A stretch of DNA of 64,000 nt from Terfezia claveryi. Its lineage: Eukaryota; Ascomycota; Pezizomycetes; Pezizales; Pezizaceae. Below are positions 22,188-32,600 of this stretch, one piece after another (within the stretch, counting starts at the first letter, position 1; each line of letters starts with the position of its first letter). Where the stretch lies: contig WHUX01000039.1 in NCBI GenBank assembly GCA_015179025.1, forward strand, positions 1 to 64,000, given 5' to 3'. A model generated the notes under the pieces. The model did not search any database. It was given only the letters and a program-made list of their open reading frames with translations, and was not told the DNA's origin. Both the position numbers and the translations under genes were made by a program.

Positions 22188-23392
22188 TGACTAGGCAAGG
22201 GACAGGGCTTTTCCCGACTCATCAACCTCCTCAATCCTGAATTCGGAGATAGCGTGGGCGGCTATCGAGTGGTTTTTGCGGAGGAGACATGCCGCGATAT
22301 AATGGTCCCCTTTCCCGCATGCTATGCACAGCCCGTTCATTCGGCGGTGATCTCTCTCCTCCTGGGTTAACCGTGGCCTATCTGTGGATAGGTCCATAGG
22401 CGCGGTACCACCTGCCACGAGAGAGGGGTGCACGGGTTTGTTGGCCGAGGCCGAAACTTGGGCAGGCTTGGGGGTCGGTTGCTGTTGTTAGTATTGCTGT
22501 GGTTGGTGTTGCTGTGGTTGCTGAGGTGAGTGGGTGGCAGGGCGAAAGGTAAGGTGGTGTCTCAACCTAGCCATCCGTTGTTCCACCCTAGATGCCTGGT
22601 CGATTAATTCGTCGAGACTCTTGGTCTCTGGGAGGGTGACCATGGCCTATTGAAGTTCGTCATTCAGTCCCTCCTGGAACTGCTCGAGCTTTGACTGGTC
22701 GTTCCACAATACTTCTGCTGCCAGCCTGGAGAACTCTGCCACATATGTGGACAGATCCGAATTACATTGTTTCAGGGCTCAGAGGGCTCGGCTAGCCATG
22801 CCCACGGCATCGGGGTCCCCAAAAGCCCTGTCTAGAATAGCGAAGAGTGCCAGGATGCCATCCAGCTTAATCCTAGTCTCAAGGACATATGGCTAGATTT
22901 GATCTACTGCCTTACCCTCCAGCAGGGCAAAGACATAAGCCAATTGGTATTGCTCAGATGGGAATCTGGCTGAGTCCCCATTGAGTTTGAGGTTTACCGA
23001 GTTCTTCCAAGCTCGGAGGCGAGCCCTATCCCTATTGAATTTGGGGGGGTTGAAATACTTTCGGTTTTGGCAGTTGGTGTGGAGTGTGGGGTTGCCAACA
23101 TAGCGGCCATAGCGCGGTTGAGGGTCTGGATCGTGGTTTGCTCGTTGGCCAGAGTGATGGTGGCATTGTCAAGGTCGTTTTGGAGTACTGTAATTTCTTC
23201 ATCGGCAGATCTCAGTTTTCGTTCAGCCACGGCCAAGCTATTGCTAAGTTCGGCCCCGATAGCATCTATGGCCTCGAAGATATCGATGATCTCTCGACGA
23301 TAGGCATTCAATTTGTTCAGTCCTAAGGGTATAGGGAAGCTTCTCTAGGTCTGGAACCTGACAGTGGGTAGTGGAAGGGCTGCTCCTGACAT
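22188..23392 (-). pseudogene. gypsy F gag (broken)
   Basis: Starts at an ATG at 23392 (MSGAALPLP, equivalent to the D start MSGTPPP). Residues about 30-110 form a probable coiled coil (RREIIDIFEAIDAIG, AVAERKLRSADEEITVLQNDL). The capsid-like middle (22450-22990) is interrupted by stops. The end (22433-22191) carries a CCHC knuckle, CIACGKGDHYIAAC, then KALSLA. At least some stops (Trp to TAG near 23347, Gln to TAG near 22650) fit single transitions. Confidence 0.87.
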
Positions 23393-23428
23393 GACTGTGT
23401 ACCAGTTGATCCAAAGGATCCAACATAG

Positions 23429-23987
23429 TGTAACGACGGCTCTGGGGACAAGGCGACTAAGGGGTACGCTGGAGCAAGGGCAAGGCTAGGGTGACATACA
23501 CGTAGGAATGCTACATGTATGACTAAGGGAAAAGCTAGGACAGAGGCAAGGGTAAGGGCGAGAGAGGCAGAGGGCAAGGGACACGAGATACGTGGAGGCA
23601 GTTGCCGCATGTGTCAAGGGAGGCAGCTATGCTGTAGAGTTGTTTGTACAAGACAAGGATGTGCACAAGGGAGGTGCACAAGCGCTGGGAGAAGCAAGGT
23701 CCTGTATTGGGTATACAAGATGTTGGATAGGGATCCAACGATAGTACGAGGGACAGGCTCTATATATACATAACTCGGTCAGGGCAATAGGGGAAATAAG
23801 CTTCCCTATTTCGGAAGCCAAGCAAGGTAACGATAATAAAAACTCATCACCTGCATCGCAGGTAATGCCGAGAGCAACAATAATGATAACCCATCACCTG
23901 CAATCACAGGTGATGACAAAGACAACAATGGCAATGACCCATCACCTGCGATCGCAGGTGATGACAACTGAACACACGGTTGTTACA
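23429..23987 (-). repeat. 5' LTR of gypsy element F
   Basis: 559 bp; on the minus strand TGTAACAACCGTGTGTTCAG to CCGTCGTTACA. The U3 part holds the perfect palindrome 23941-23962 and two imperfect copies near 23850 and 23892. Confidence 0.9.
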
Positions 23988-24949
23988 GGTGCTAGTGTTC
24001 GATGATAGAATAATAGTTATTTCCCTTTGTATAATGGTCTTGCTTAAGCAGACTATGAAAAAAAAAGTAGTGGTGGTGGAACTGATGGGGCTACTGAGTA
24101 GATAATAGGTTCTAGTAAGGATATTGATATAGATGCTAGTAGTTTAATCTGATAGGGTTCTCATATATCTTGTACTTAAAATAGACTCTGAATGGATAAG
24201 TATTAGCACTAAATAAATTCTTTAGCCTATTGTTGGGCTTAAGTAATACTGTTATTATCATCATCAGCTATGTAGTCATCTAAGCTAGCACCAAAAGTCC
24301 TCTGAGTATAGACATATTGGTATTGAAGGTAATATCTATAAAGTATTATAGACAAGTAGTGTAATATTACAGGCAGGCTAAAACTATGAATATACAAGTC
24401 AGCAGAAAAGGTAAGAAGAGATTATTGGTGATAAGTACAAGTATAAATGTAGTAATAACTTAAGTATAAAGTGGACTTGATAAGAGTAAAGCTATATATA
24501 GACTTAGAATACCACTTAGGTCTTATTATATTAACTATATAAAAGTAGTAGCTTATATAGAAGTATTGATCTAATAAACCTTTATTAGATCTAACAATAC
24601 TTCCTTTAATGGCTTAGTAGTACTAATGTCAGATAGTTGCCTAAAATAGGATGTCACTTCCTATTTAGGAACTCTGCAGTCTAACATGCATTAATTAGGT
24701 AGCCCGAACTACAACACTTGGTAGTCAGGCTAACATATATAAGCTGAACTTGAATACAATGAATAACAATATATGAATAATAAATATAAGAACTTGATAG
24801 AACTATATAGAAGAAAGTATATATAGGAAAATACATTTAGAGGTCATACACTTTTTTGAGCCAATACACATCTATTTTAGACATATTACCTACATCTGTA
24901 TGGTTGATTAGGCCATATCAGTTAGTAGCTATAACTAGATATTGGAATA

Positions 24950-25730
24950 TCTCCTAAAGAGGGTAGGTCTCTTACTTGAGCTATAATAGCTATAGTAAGG
25001 AACTGTAGGTTTTTTAATTATTTCTTTGTCTGTCAGCCATTCTTAGATTTAAATTCTCTATTAAAGTCACTTTAAAGAGCTTTTACCTATATATTGGTGA
25101 GATTTTCAAAGTAGATGATCATTGCTTGAAGAGTTTCACCTATATTAGATTTAGATCAAATTGCCTATATAATCATAAAGCAAGAAAAGTCATTAATGAG
25201 AGTAACCATATATTTCTGATGTCTTAGGTCCTCTACAAGCATTACACTATAGAAATTAGAGTGGACAATATTGCCGACATACTATATATAGATTCCATGA
25301 GATCAGGATGGCGGTTTATGGGATATTGCTTTCTAGATAGATAAAGGTCTCTTAGTACCTTAGAGATAGTTCTGAATAAAGGAAAAGGAAGATAAATATA
25401 CTTTTCATGCTAGTTCATTGCCTTTTGCTTAGTAAGATAGGCCTTTGCTAGATAGCTTATATCTAGTTGATAGATTCTATGTATGATAATATGAGAAATC
25501 AAGTATTCCTTATATTTGAGTATGTTTGATTTTCCAATATTGAGAGATCTGCCTTGTTGGGAGATTTTTGCAATACTAATAAGTTTGTAAGAGAAATCAG
25601 AAATAAATAGGATATCATGGAGATTAAGATTTCCTAGACGAATAGTGCCTTTGTAGGTAAACTGAATACTGCCTCCTTTAGTTCTCATAAGCTGGTGATG
25701 GGGTTGTAGATCAATTAGCTCAGCCAAGTT
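24950..25730 (-). pseudogene. copia G protease tail, pre-integrase and integrase (broken)
   Basis: The open piece 25727-25410 reads GNLNLHDILFISDFSYKLISIAKI, which matches the copia block preceding GAG-pre-integrase (VLYVPxLxxNLISI). Further left, a frame with stops reads VGNIVHSNFYS, YMVTLINDFSCFMI and ENLTNI, close to the copia integrase core (DxxGP...YYVTFIDDxS). The strand and order fit the LTR on the right. Confidence 0.65.
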
Positions 25731-26006
25731 ATTAGTAATATGTACTGAAGAGTATGAATCGGCGAACTACTTAGCTTAACTTAGAGATTTTTCAATAGTT
25801 GTTCTGGGTGTTTCAGTAGTTGTCATATTATAGAATATATTCCAGATATTATTGAACTGAGCAATATTGGCTGTCAGAGGTTTTGCTAGATCTCTTTTCT
25901 TAGTTTAGTAGTCCTTTTCTTTATGTAAGGTCCTAGGCTATCTTTTTGCCTTATAGTAATGATACTTAACTAGTAGGCTAGTAGCTGTAAAGGCTGATAC
26001 AGGTTC

Positions 26007-26700
26007 TTAAGGTACATCTCTTTTTAGGCAAGCTTTGAAATGATTGGATAGTTTATGGAGTTGAAGTACTATGTCTGTATAAGTTGGGATAGCTGTTCTC
26101 CCTATGATATTCATAATGAGACTCTGATATATAGCGATATGGGAAAGTGTAGATAACAGTATAGTTACCTTCCACCTATTATAGCTGATAAAGCTCTTAA
26201 TAGTACTGGCGAGACTGGAGGTATTAGAGTAAATGGTGACTATGTTGGCCAATAGGAGGTTCCATTTGTTTTTAACTTCATGAGGTGTTGGACCAGAGTA
26301 TCCTTCCTATCATCAAAACGGAAGTTAGTGATTGCAAGGAGCAGTGCTGACATATGTATGCAAGTGCACCCTTCATAATAGGACTTGAAAGTATTCCAGG
26401 CATCTAGTATATTAGGAGAGATGCGAATAAGAGACAGTAGCTCTGAGTCATAGTTTGCTATGATCATAGCTAAAGCTTTGTCAAAGAGGTACTGATATGT
26501 CTTCGTTAGTGGCTAGAGGGCTATACCCTTATCAGAGTCTATAGCCATATCTAGATCTGCTAGTTGGAGGAGCATTCGGACTTCCATGGACCATGAGCTG
26601 TAATTGTTCTTGTCTTTAAAGCTTTCGGTAGCCTTTGGTGGCTTAAACGAGGTGTTGGCTGATGCCATTGCTGATGTCATTGCTGAACTCTAATGAATGA
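26007..26700 (-). pseudogene. copia G gag (broken)
   Basis: 26467-26240 reads DAWNTFKSYYEGCTCIHMSALLLAITNFRFDDRKDTLVQHLMKLK, with the spacing of copia gag helices (AWxxLxxxYxxxSxxxxxxLxxxLxxxKxxexxsvxxhixxlk). 26252-26007 continues in another frame. Early codons near 26690 start SAMTSAMASANTS-like. It follows the LTR and PBS directly. Confidence 0.65.
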
Positions 26701-26708
26701 TATTGAAA

Positions 26709-26725
26709 GCGATGTGTTGCTACCA
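26709..26725 (-). other. primer-binding site of copia G
   Basis: On the minus strand TGGTAGCAACACATCGC follows directly after the LTR end (TTTTACA). The TGGTAGC start resembles the complement of the initiator methionine tRNA 3' end used by many copia elements. Confidence 0.55.
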
Positions 26726-26954
26726 TGTAAAACCTGTGTGGGTAGAGATATGAGAGGAGATGTCTTTTATTGATGAATCTAATGATTCGATAGCCATCTA
26801 AACAGGTGCTCAATGGTCCCATTAAATACATGAGCACTCGAGCGACAATGAAAGCAATAACATGACCATTTGTCCGAATCCGGACACACACGCAATCTCA
26901 CCGCATTCAGCCTGTCCACGCAATCTAGCCATACCAGCGGGTTATCATTCAACA
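26726..26954 (-). repeat. 5' LTR of copia element G
   Basis: 229 bp, TGTTGAATGATAACC to GGTTTTACA on the minus strand; contains AATAAAAGA (polyadenylation-like) near its end and is followed by the PBS. No second copy is in the window. Left boundary is set by TGTTG alone. Confidence 0.6.
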
Positions 26955-28118
26955 CTTCGTGGTTGCTCAGTGCATGCCCCTATAGTCTGGCTCATTCCTT
27001 ATATATCGCTACTTTAGGTCATTCCATATTGATCGAGACTACACAATATCTCGTTTCTGCTACAGGATATAGAGCTTAATACATCATTTGCATACTCTAT
27101 CTCATATCTCTAGCTATTTCAATATCTATGGACTGTACTAGATAAAGTTCACCTTCATTGACCTTATATCTGCTACCGCCGTTGGCTTGTTGTGCAATGC
27201 ATACTATTCTTGTTGCCAGGTTACTCAGTTATCTGATCAATAGTAAATAGACCCAAGTTATCGGATCTATGGGATAACAAGATGCACAGGGTATAGAGGA
27301 TATAGGAGTTGTGTAAGATAGATAGGTAAAGAGGCTGCGGAAGATATAAAAGGCCGAGGAGGATCAAAATACTGAAAAACCGGCTGATATGGTCCAAAAG
27401 CTCAAAATGGCTGAATTATGCATGATCGGTGCCGAACAATAGTAGCTTTCTATATAGCTCTATGCCTATACATTGTATCCTAACATAAATATAATTGCTA
27501 ATTTAAGGTGCTGGTACTATGTAGGCTTGTTAGTTCATGATATCTGCGGGTGGAGGGGTAATACTGAGAGGGGGGGGCAATTACATCCTTTTCGAGGTGG
27601 ATTGGTGCATATGGTTACTTCACATGAGTTATTCAACTAACTAGCGTGCGCATATCGTAGAGAATATTCAAGAGTGTCAGGAAACAATTTATCCGGTCTG
27701 TAGAGGAAGTCTGGCCAGCGTAGTATCAAAGGATATGTGTCGTGGCTAGTTGACATGGATCATAGCTAGGCCAAAAACTGTACCCCTCGTAGGATGCGGT
27801 AGTCTGGTTGCGGTAGGCACATGGCTGCCACTAGGCTGCATATAAGTTCTCGCTAGACTTCCTACATATGTGCATATTCAGGATTAGTCATAGACTTCCG
27901 GCGGAAAGACCTCAAGTCATACTCCTCTCAGAGAATATAACAGTGGTTATTGCAGCCAAACTCTCGTAGTGAATAAGTATTAAATTTAAAAAAAATCCCA
28001 GTACCGATATTAGCTCGCCCTACTATTATATCCAGTTATATCCATGTAGCAACGATATTTCGCCTAACCTAACCCAGAGTACAAACCAAGCAAGAACCTG
28101 AACTATCTGCATTATAGT
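26955..28118. other. intergenic, no gene seen
   Basis: No frame with a recognisable family, no long repeat. It lies downstream of the kinase gene (28167-29518, minus strand) and upstream of the copia LTR. Confidence 0.6.
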
Positions 28119-28166
28119 CTTAACTAAGAGAGAGGAATATCCATTCCTTCAAGAGAGACCGTGGGG

Positions 28167-29518
28167 TTAGAGGAGAAAAGGACTGAGCCCCTCAGGAGAG
28201 CCCAGAGGAGGACCCTTCCACTCCTTCGCCGGCCTACTCGGAAAAGTTGGAAACATCTCTTTTCTCTTTGGCATCGGCTCCTCCTTAAAGTACTCATGCG
28301 CCAGCACCTCCTCCGCCGTGATCCTTCCTGCAGGATCCAAACACAGCAAGCGACTGAGTAAATCAAGCCCCTGGTTCGTCAGCATCGGAAACTCATCCTC
28401 CAGCTGGCTCCCAGTCGTGCCAGAGTTAATGCGGAATGTGAGTACTTTTGCGTGGGGGAGGCGGCGGTATCCGGGCCAGGAGGCCTCAGTAGGGACACCT
28501 AGGAGTGCAAATATCCTTAAGATCTGGTCGACCTCGCTGGCACCTGGGAAGATGGGTTCTCTGGTCAGGAGCTCAGCAAAGATACATCCCACACTCCACA
28601 TGTCCACCTCTGGGCCATATTTCCTTGTGCCAAGGAGGAGCTCAGGTGGGCGGTACCACAGTGTGATGACATAGCTGGTTAGATTTGGGGGAGGTGGGTT
28701 GGAGGTGAATCGTGCAAGACCAAAATCGGCAACTTTGATTTGCCCGCGGTTGTTCATGAGCACGTTGGCCGTCTTCAAATCTCGGTGAAGCATCCAGTTT
28801 CCGTGCATGTATTGCATGGCGGAGGCTAGTTGGAGCATGATGGTCTTTGTTTCGGATTGCAGGAACGGATCTCGCATGTTGTTGCAAAGAGTCCTGAGGT
28901 CGTGCTCGATAAAGTCCATGACTAGGTAGACTCTGATGCAATTCCGTGAGTCGTAGGCCTTTTACCCACTAGGTCGGGTAGGTGAGGGGGGAAACAAATG
29001 AAGGGAGCTGCTCACTGATTCACTTCATTGCCAAAGACTACTTCTCGTAGATTAACAATATTCGGATGATAACACATTCTCAATGCCTTGATCTCCCTCT
29101 TGGCCACTATGAAATCTTCCTTGTCCTTCTCAAGCTTGAGCTTCTTCAGGGCCACAATATCTCCTGTGGAGCTGTCCCTCGCACGGAAAACATGCCCGTA
29201 AGATCCCTCCTCGATGAAATCCAGAATCACGTAGTTTTTGACGCGTCTGTAGGGAGCGATCTGCGGCCTGGGGAGGTCCTGTGGGCTGATGGAAAGGGAA
29301 GGGGTTGAGGATGGCATGGATGTAATATTGTCGTCGAAATCTCTTCTCTCTTCATGGTCCAGGGTGGACATTGGGGGCTCTAAAAGGAATGTAGCAAGGA
29401 CTGCGGGGTCATCTTCAACTCCTCGCCCGTGTTGTTCGCCTTTGAGGCCCTCTCCAAATACCTTTTTCGCTTGGAGGCACACCACAGTGTCCCAACGGGG
29501 ATTGGGCTCAGTGGACAT
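28167..29518 (-). CDS. cyclin-dependent protein kinase, CDK9/10/11-like
   Basis: Two exons on the minus strand, 29518-29024 and 28958-28167, joined by a 65-bp intron (GTGAAT...AAAAG) in phase 0 give about 428 residues. The N-terminal about 90 residues are unassigned. Kinase features follow in order: EEGSYGHVFRARD (glycine loop), ALKKLKL (catalytic Lys), KREIKALRM (C helix, Glu), then from exon 2 VYLVMDFIEHDL (hinge), HRDLKTANVL (catalytic Asp), DFGLARF, the activation segment TSYVITLWYRPPELLLG with a Thr/Ser for phosphorylation, and DMWSVGCIFAELLTREPIF. VITLWYRPPELLLG is typical of CDK9/CTK1 kinases, while ALKKLKLEK is closer to CDK10/11; the helix normally reading PITSLRE is EDFIVAKRE. A role in transcription or RNA processing is likely by family. 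It appears intact and is the clearest host gene here. The intron placement is my prediction; a GTGAGC donor 9 bases on breaks the frame. Confidence 0.9.
28959..29023 (-). other. intron of the CDK-like gene (predicted)
   Basis: 65 bp, minus-strand GTGAAT donor and TAAAAG acceptor. Splicing joins GNE to AYDSRNCIRVYLVMDF in frame; unspliced, a TGA follows at once. Confidence 0.7.
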
Positions 29519-29559
29519 TTGGATTGGGAGAGGTGGGAATGAGTTTTTGTGATTTGGTT

Positions 29560-31320
29560 GCTTAAGAGCTGGGAGATGGGAAGATTCAGAGACAGAGTAT
29601 CTTAATATGCATCTGTGAGATTGCGTGCGGGGTAATGAGGTGGGATATCTTGGGGTTGAAAGTATATGGAAGCTATTTTAGGTAACTACGCTGTTATTTA
29701 GTGTGGTTTTCCTTGGTTTCCTATCGTGAACGCCCTGTTCCACCGTTTTCCTTACGAGGCGGCTCTGATCGAGACTACGTTTTCCTTAGACTGGTTGGCA
29801 CAACCTCTCGTAGAGAGCTCCAACACACCCATGTCCAGCACGCCCAACACCCAACACGTCCAACACACCCAATGCATACAACATTATCACAGTAGATGCA
29901 GGTAACGAGGCGGAGTGGTTTCAAGTTGTATAATTGTGTCACCAAACTCAAATTCTGGCAGTTTGCCGGTACATTGTGACCTAGAAAAAAAAACCGGTAG
30001 ATATATGTAGCTACTGCTTCTTGAAGTTCTAATCCTGGAATCGAACTTCTCCTGTAGTCATCATCCGAGTTTTGTAAATGTGCCGTACCTTCACTCCATA
30101 CCTTCCATTCCGGTCGACTGGCTATCCAAACCATACCTCTGGGATTTGAAGCACGGTATTCCGCGCAACACACTCGTGTGCGAGGACTGCATATAGGAGA
30201 CAAGAGACATCAAGGCAGGAGATACAGTATCTACAAAGCTGCAAGCAGTATATACTCCCTGGGCACAGGTACCGGTACACGCATATACAGCAGCGTATCA
30301 ACCATAAATACTTCAGTGAAGTATGCTTCCACAAAACTCGGATAAGCATGTGTGAAGCGCTCTCAGGGAGCAAGCCTGAGCGAGGCCCGGAGCATACGGT
30401 TATAGCAGAAATACACTGGAATTCTGGAATAGAATCCTCTCTGGGACTACGGCGGGTTATTGCCCCAGATCATGTCTGTAGATTGTTCACGTTTGTTAAT
30501 TACTTCATAAATAACAATAACATAACATAAATATTTTACCGTAATTGTTAAGTTGACAGGTTCACCATTGCTATTGCAATAGTTATCGACACCCTACGTA
30601 CAGTATAATTTTGTAGGCAACCAACAGCCAATGTGCAAGTTACAGGCATGGATACCATAGAGTCAGACCATAACAACATCCTGTTATGGAGATATTGGCT
30701 CTTCATAATTTTTCATAATTATTTTAGTAGGATTTTTCCAGAATTTTATATTTAAGTTTTGTTTTTTGTTTTGCTTACTACGAGTCATTGGCGGGGCGTT
30801 ATGTCATATGTCTATTTTGTTTTGATTTGCACAAGTCTATTATGTGGATTTGGTTTTTAGGTTATCAAGTTATATTTAGCTAGTTTTTATGTTTTTGAGA
30901 TCACAAGCATACAGGCATTTCTACAAGTTTATAAATCTTCACCAACTATATGAGCTTATATAGGTATCATACACAACTCCTCCGGATTTCATCCCATTTT
31001 TTCCCTTATCAAGTCGAATAAGACGGTTTATCTTCTACAGTAAACCAACATATATAGATGATACTAATCTGGCAAATCTCAGATTCCTTTGAATAGATAT
31101 CTTACAAGCCAAGTAGACAAAAGCCTTTAGCTTAATGGAAATAACCATGAAATAGAAAGATGCTCAGAGCCTGGTAGTACCAATTAATAAATGTGAGCTT
31201 CAACAAATAAAACAATCAAAATTGTAGTGGGAAAAGTGCTGCAGGTGGCGGATTCTAGAGATAAGTGTAGTACGAATTGTGATGTAAAGCAATTGGAGGG
31301 CCTTGTGTATAAGGTTCCAA
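29560..31320. other. intergenic, with a lone TIR-like end near 29785
   Basis: No supported gene. TAGACTGGTTGGCACAACCT at about 29788-29807 followed by CTCGTAGAG closely resembles the terminus of the MITE at 58530-59511. 29818-29880 is a run of CCAACACACCCA-type short repeats. 30700-31000 is T-rich. Confidence 0.5.
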
Positions 31321-31329
31321 GTAAAGAAA

Positions 31330-32600
31330 AGTCAAGGATTTCCAGTACAATTTGAGGATACAGCTGAATTAAAGGTAAATACTGATAAAGATAATGTAGA
31401 AGTTGATAGTAGTGATGATACTGTGTTGGAATGCACACGCTGCATACTCCCACCAGAAAGGTTCCCCAGGTTTCTGTAGGTCAATGTGTCATATCTCCAA
31501 TATATCCCTGTTGTCATGTAACTAGGTCTCAAGTTGCTTGAAGGTGGTCCAAATTGATGCTGTTTCTTTAGCCCGCAATATACTATACCACCCAATAGTT
31601 GTTCTCCCAGAGATATCTTTGGTTCTTACCCTCTTCCCCTTCGTAGAAAACATCCGCTTAGATCTCGAAGTTTAACCTTTGCGGATTCCATATAACCATA
31701 CCTTCTTTTGTCGATAGTAAAATATGCCAATATATGGTTCTTAGTCACCAGGTATATGGACAATGGTTGTCGTACCCTCCACTTAAGTTTGTTGATGTGT
31801 ACCGAGATGTCCGGCCATGTCGTTGGTGATAAGTAGAACAGACCCCCTACCGTATTAATTCGCAACTAAGAATGCTGTCTTATTCACAAACAGGCGGTCG
31901 GAGAGGCCTTAAATTTACTGTCTTATATGCGATACTAGCTTAAACAGGAGATACTTTCTTATAAAAGAAACTCCAAAAAAGACGACAGTGGCATAATTGA
32001 TATCTTTTTACACGATCTCCTCTCCAAGCGTAAATGTAGCATATTGCATGGCCTCTTCTTCAGTAATGTAATCTCCCTGCTCATTGTCACTTTCATCCGC
32101 TTCCTCCTCATCAAATCGCTGTCCGCCTGCTAGAATTCTGCAGTTTCAATACTGAGGTTGCGCGAGGTTTTTGACTGGTGGTTTGCGCACTGGGTCCAGG
32201 ACGGAATTGACATATTACTGGGTCCAGCACGAGGTGCCTGCGGAATTGAAATTGTAACAAGTGATGGTGATGAGTGAAAGAAACCGGCAGCGCCAGTCTA
32301 CGTTGACATTCCTATACTACTGTCCTATAAGAAAAATTTGCTGTCTTAAACACGATTCGGATATCTCGGCCAAAATTAGGCTGTTTTACCCCTGTCTTAT
32401 ACACTAATACTGTCCTGCCGAGTAGTACCTTCTTAGTTGCGAATTAATACGGTATCACAGCTTGGAATGTTTTCAGCAGGCATAGTTCATAACTTTTCAT
32501 TACCTATATCATCTGTGGGCAGCAATTTGTGGAACTCCACTCACGTCACAATTTTTTCTATAAGCAGGATTTTTTCAATTTCTCCTCACTTTCAGCATCC
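31330..32600 (-). pseudogene. degenerate copia relic J (RT end and RNase H)
   Basis: On the minus strand, GGLFYLSPTTWPDISVHINKL (31848-31786) matches the copia block GSLLYLxxxTRPDIxxxVxxL. LVTKNHILAYFTIDKRRYG follows, matching the chain xxKRVLRYLxGTxxYG, and about 31600-31540 reads GGIVYCGLKKQHQF-like sequence, the RNase H ISWxSKKQ region. The relic is interrupted by the 603-bp MITE. Removing it and one TA joins KTFQAVI to GGLFYL in frame. Upstream parts beyond 32600 are too decayed to assign. Confidence 0.6.
31850..32452. mobile_element. TA-flanked MITE (Tc1/mariner-type ends), 603 bp
   Basis: Terminal inverted repeats CCGTATTAATTCGCAAC continuing to TAAGAA, 23 bp perfect, at both ends, each flanked by TA (31848-31849 and 32453-32454). 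No coding capacity. Internal CTGTCTTA words recur near both ends (31873, 31920, 32341, 32391). TA target duplication and short length point to a non-autonomous Tc1/mariner-type element. Excision restores the copia frame around it, which independently confirms both ends. Confidence 0.85.

Larger units (their letters stand above)
20516..23987 (-). mobile_element. Ty3/gypsy element F, 5' part (minus strand)
   Basis: From its 5' LTR (23429-23987) it reads leftward through gag, protease and RT, and stops abruptly at 20516 inside the segment after LTALTK, exactly where the A 3' LTR begins. The missing RNase H, integrase and 3' LTR are best explained by insertion of A into F, with the remainder left of this window. 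Same family as A and D. Confidence 0.88.
23988..26954 (-). mobile_element. degenerate Ty1/copia element G (minus strand)
   Basis: AT-rich relic read leftward from a 5' LTR at 26726-26954. Gag remnants lie at 26000-26700, a protease/pre-integrase region at 25410-25730, integrase-like sequence at about 25000-25400, then linker-like sequence up to 23988, where the F LTR begins. RT and RNase H are not seen; they would lie on the far side of F if F inserted into G. Many stops. Confidence 0.75.

Noticed and set aside
23519..23821. frames on both strands in the F LTR
   Set aside because: LTR sequence shared with A (20061-20528); not coding.
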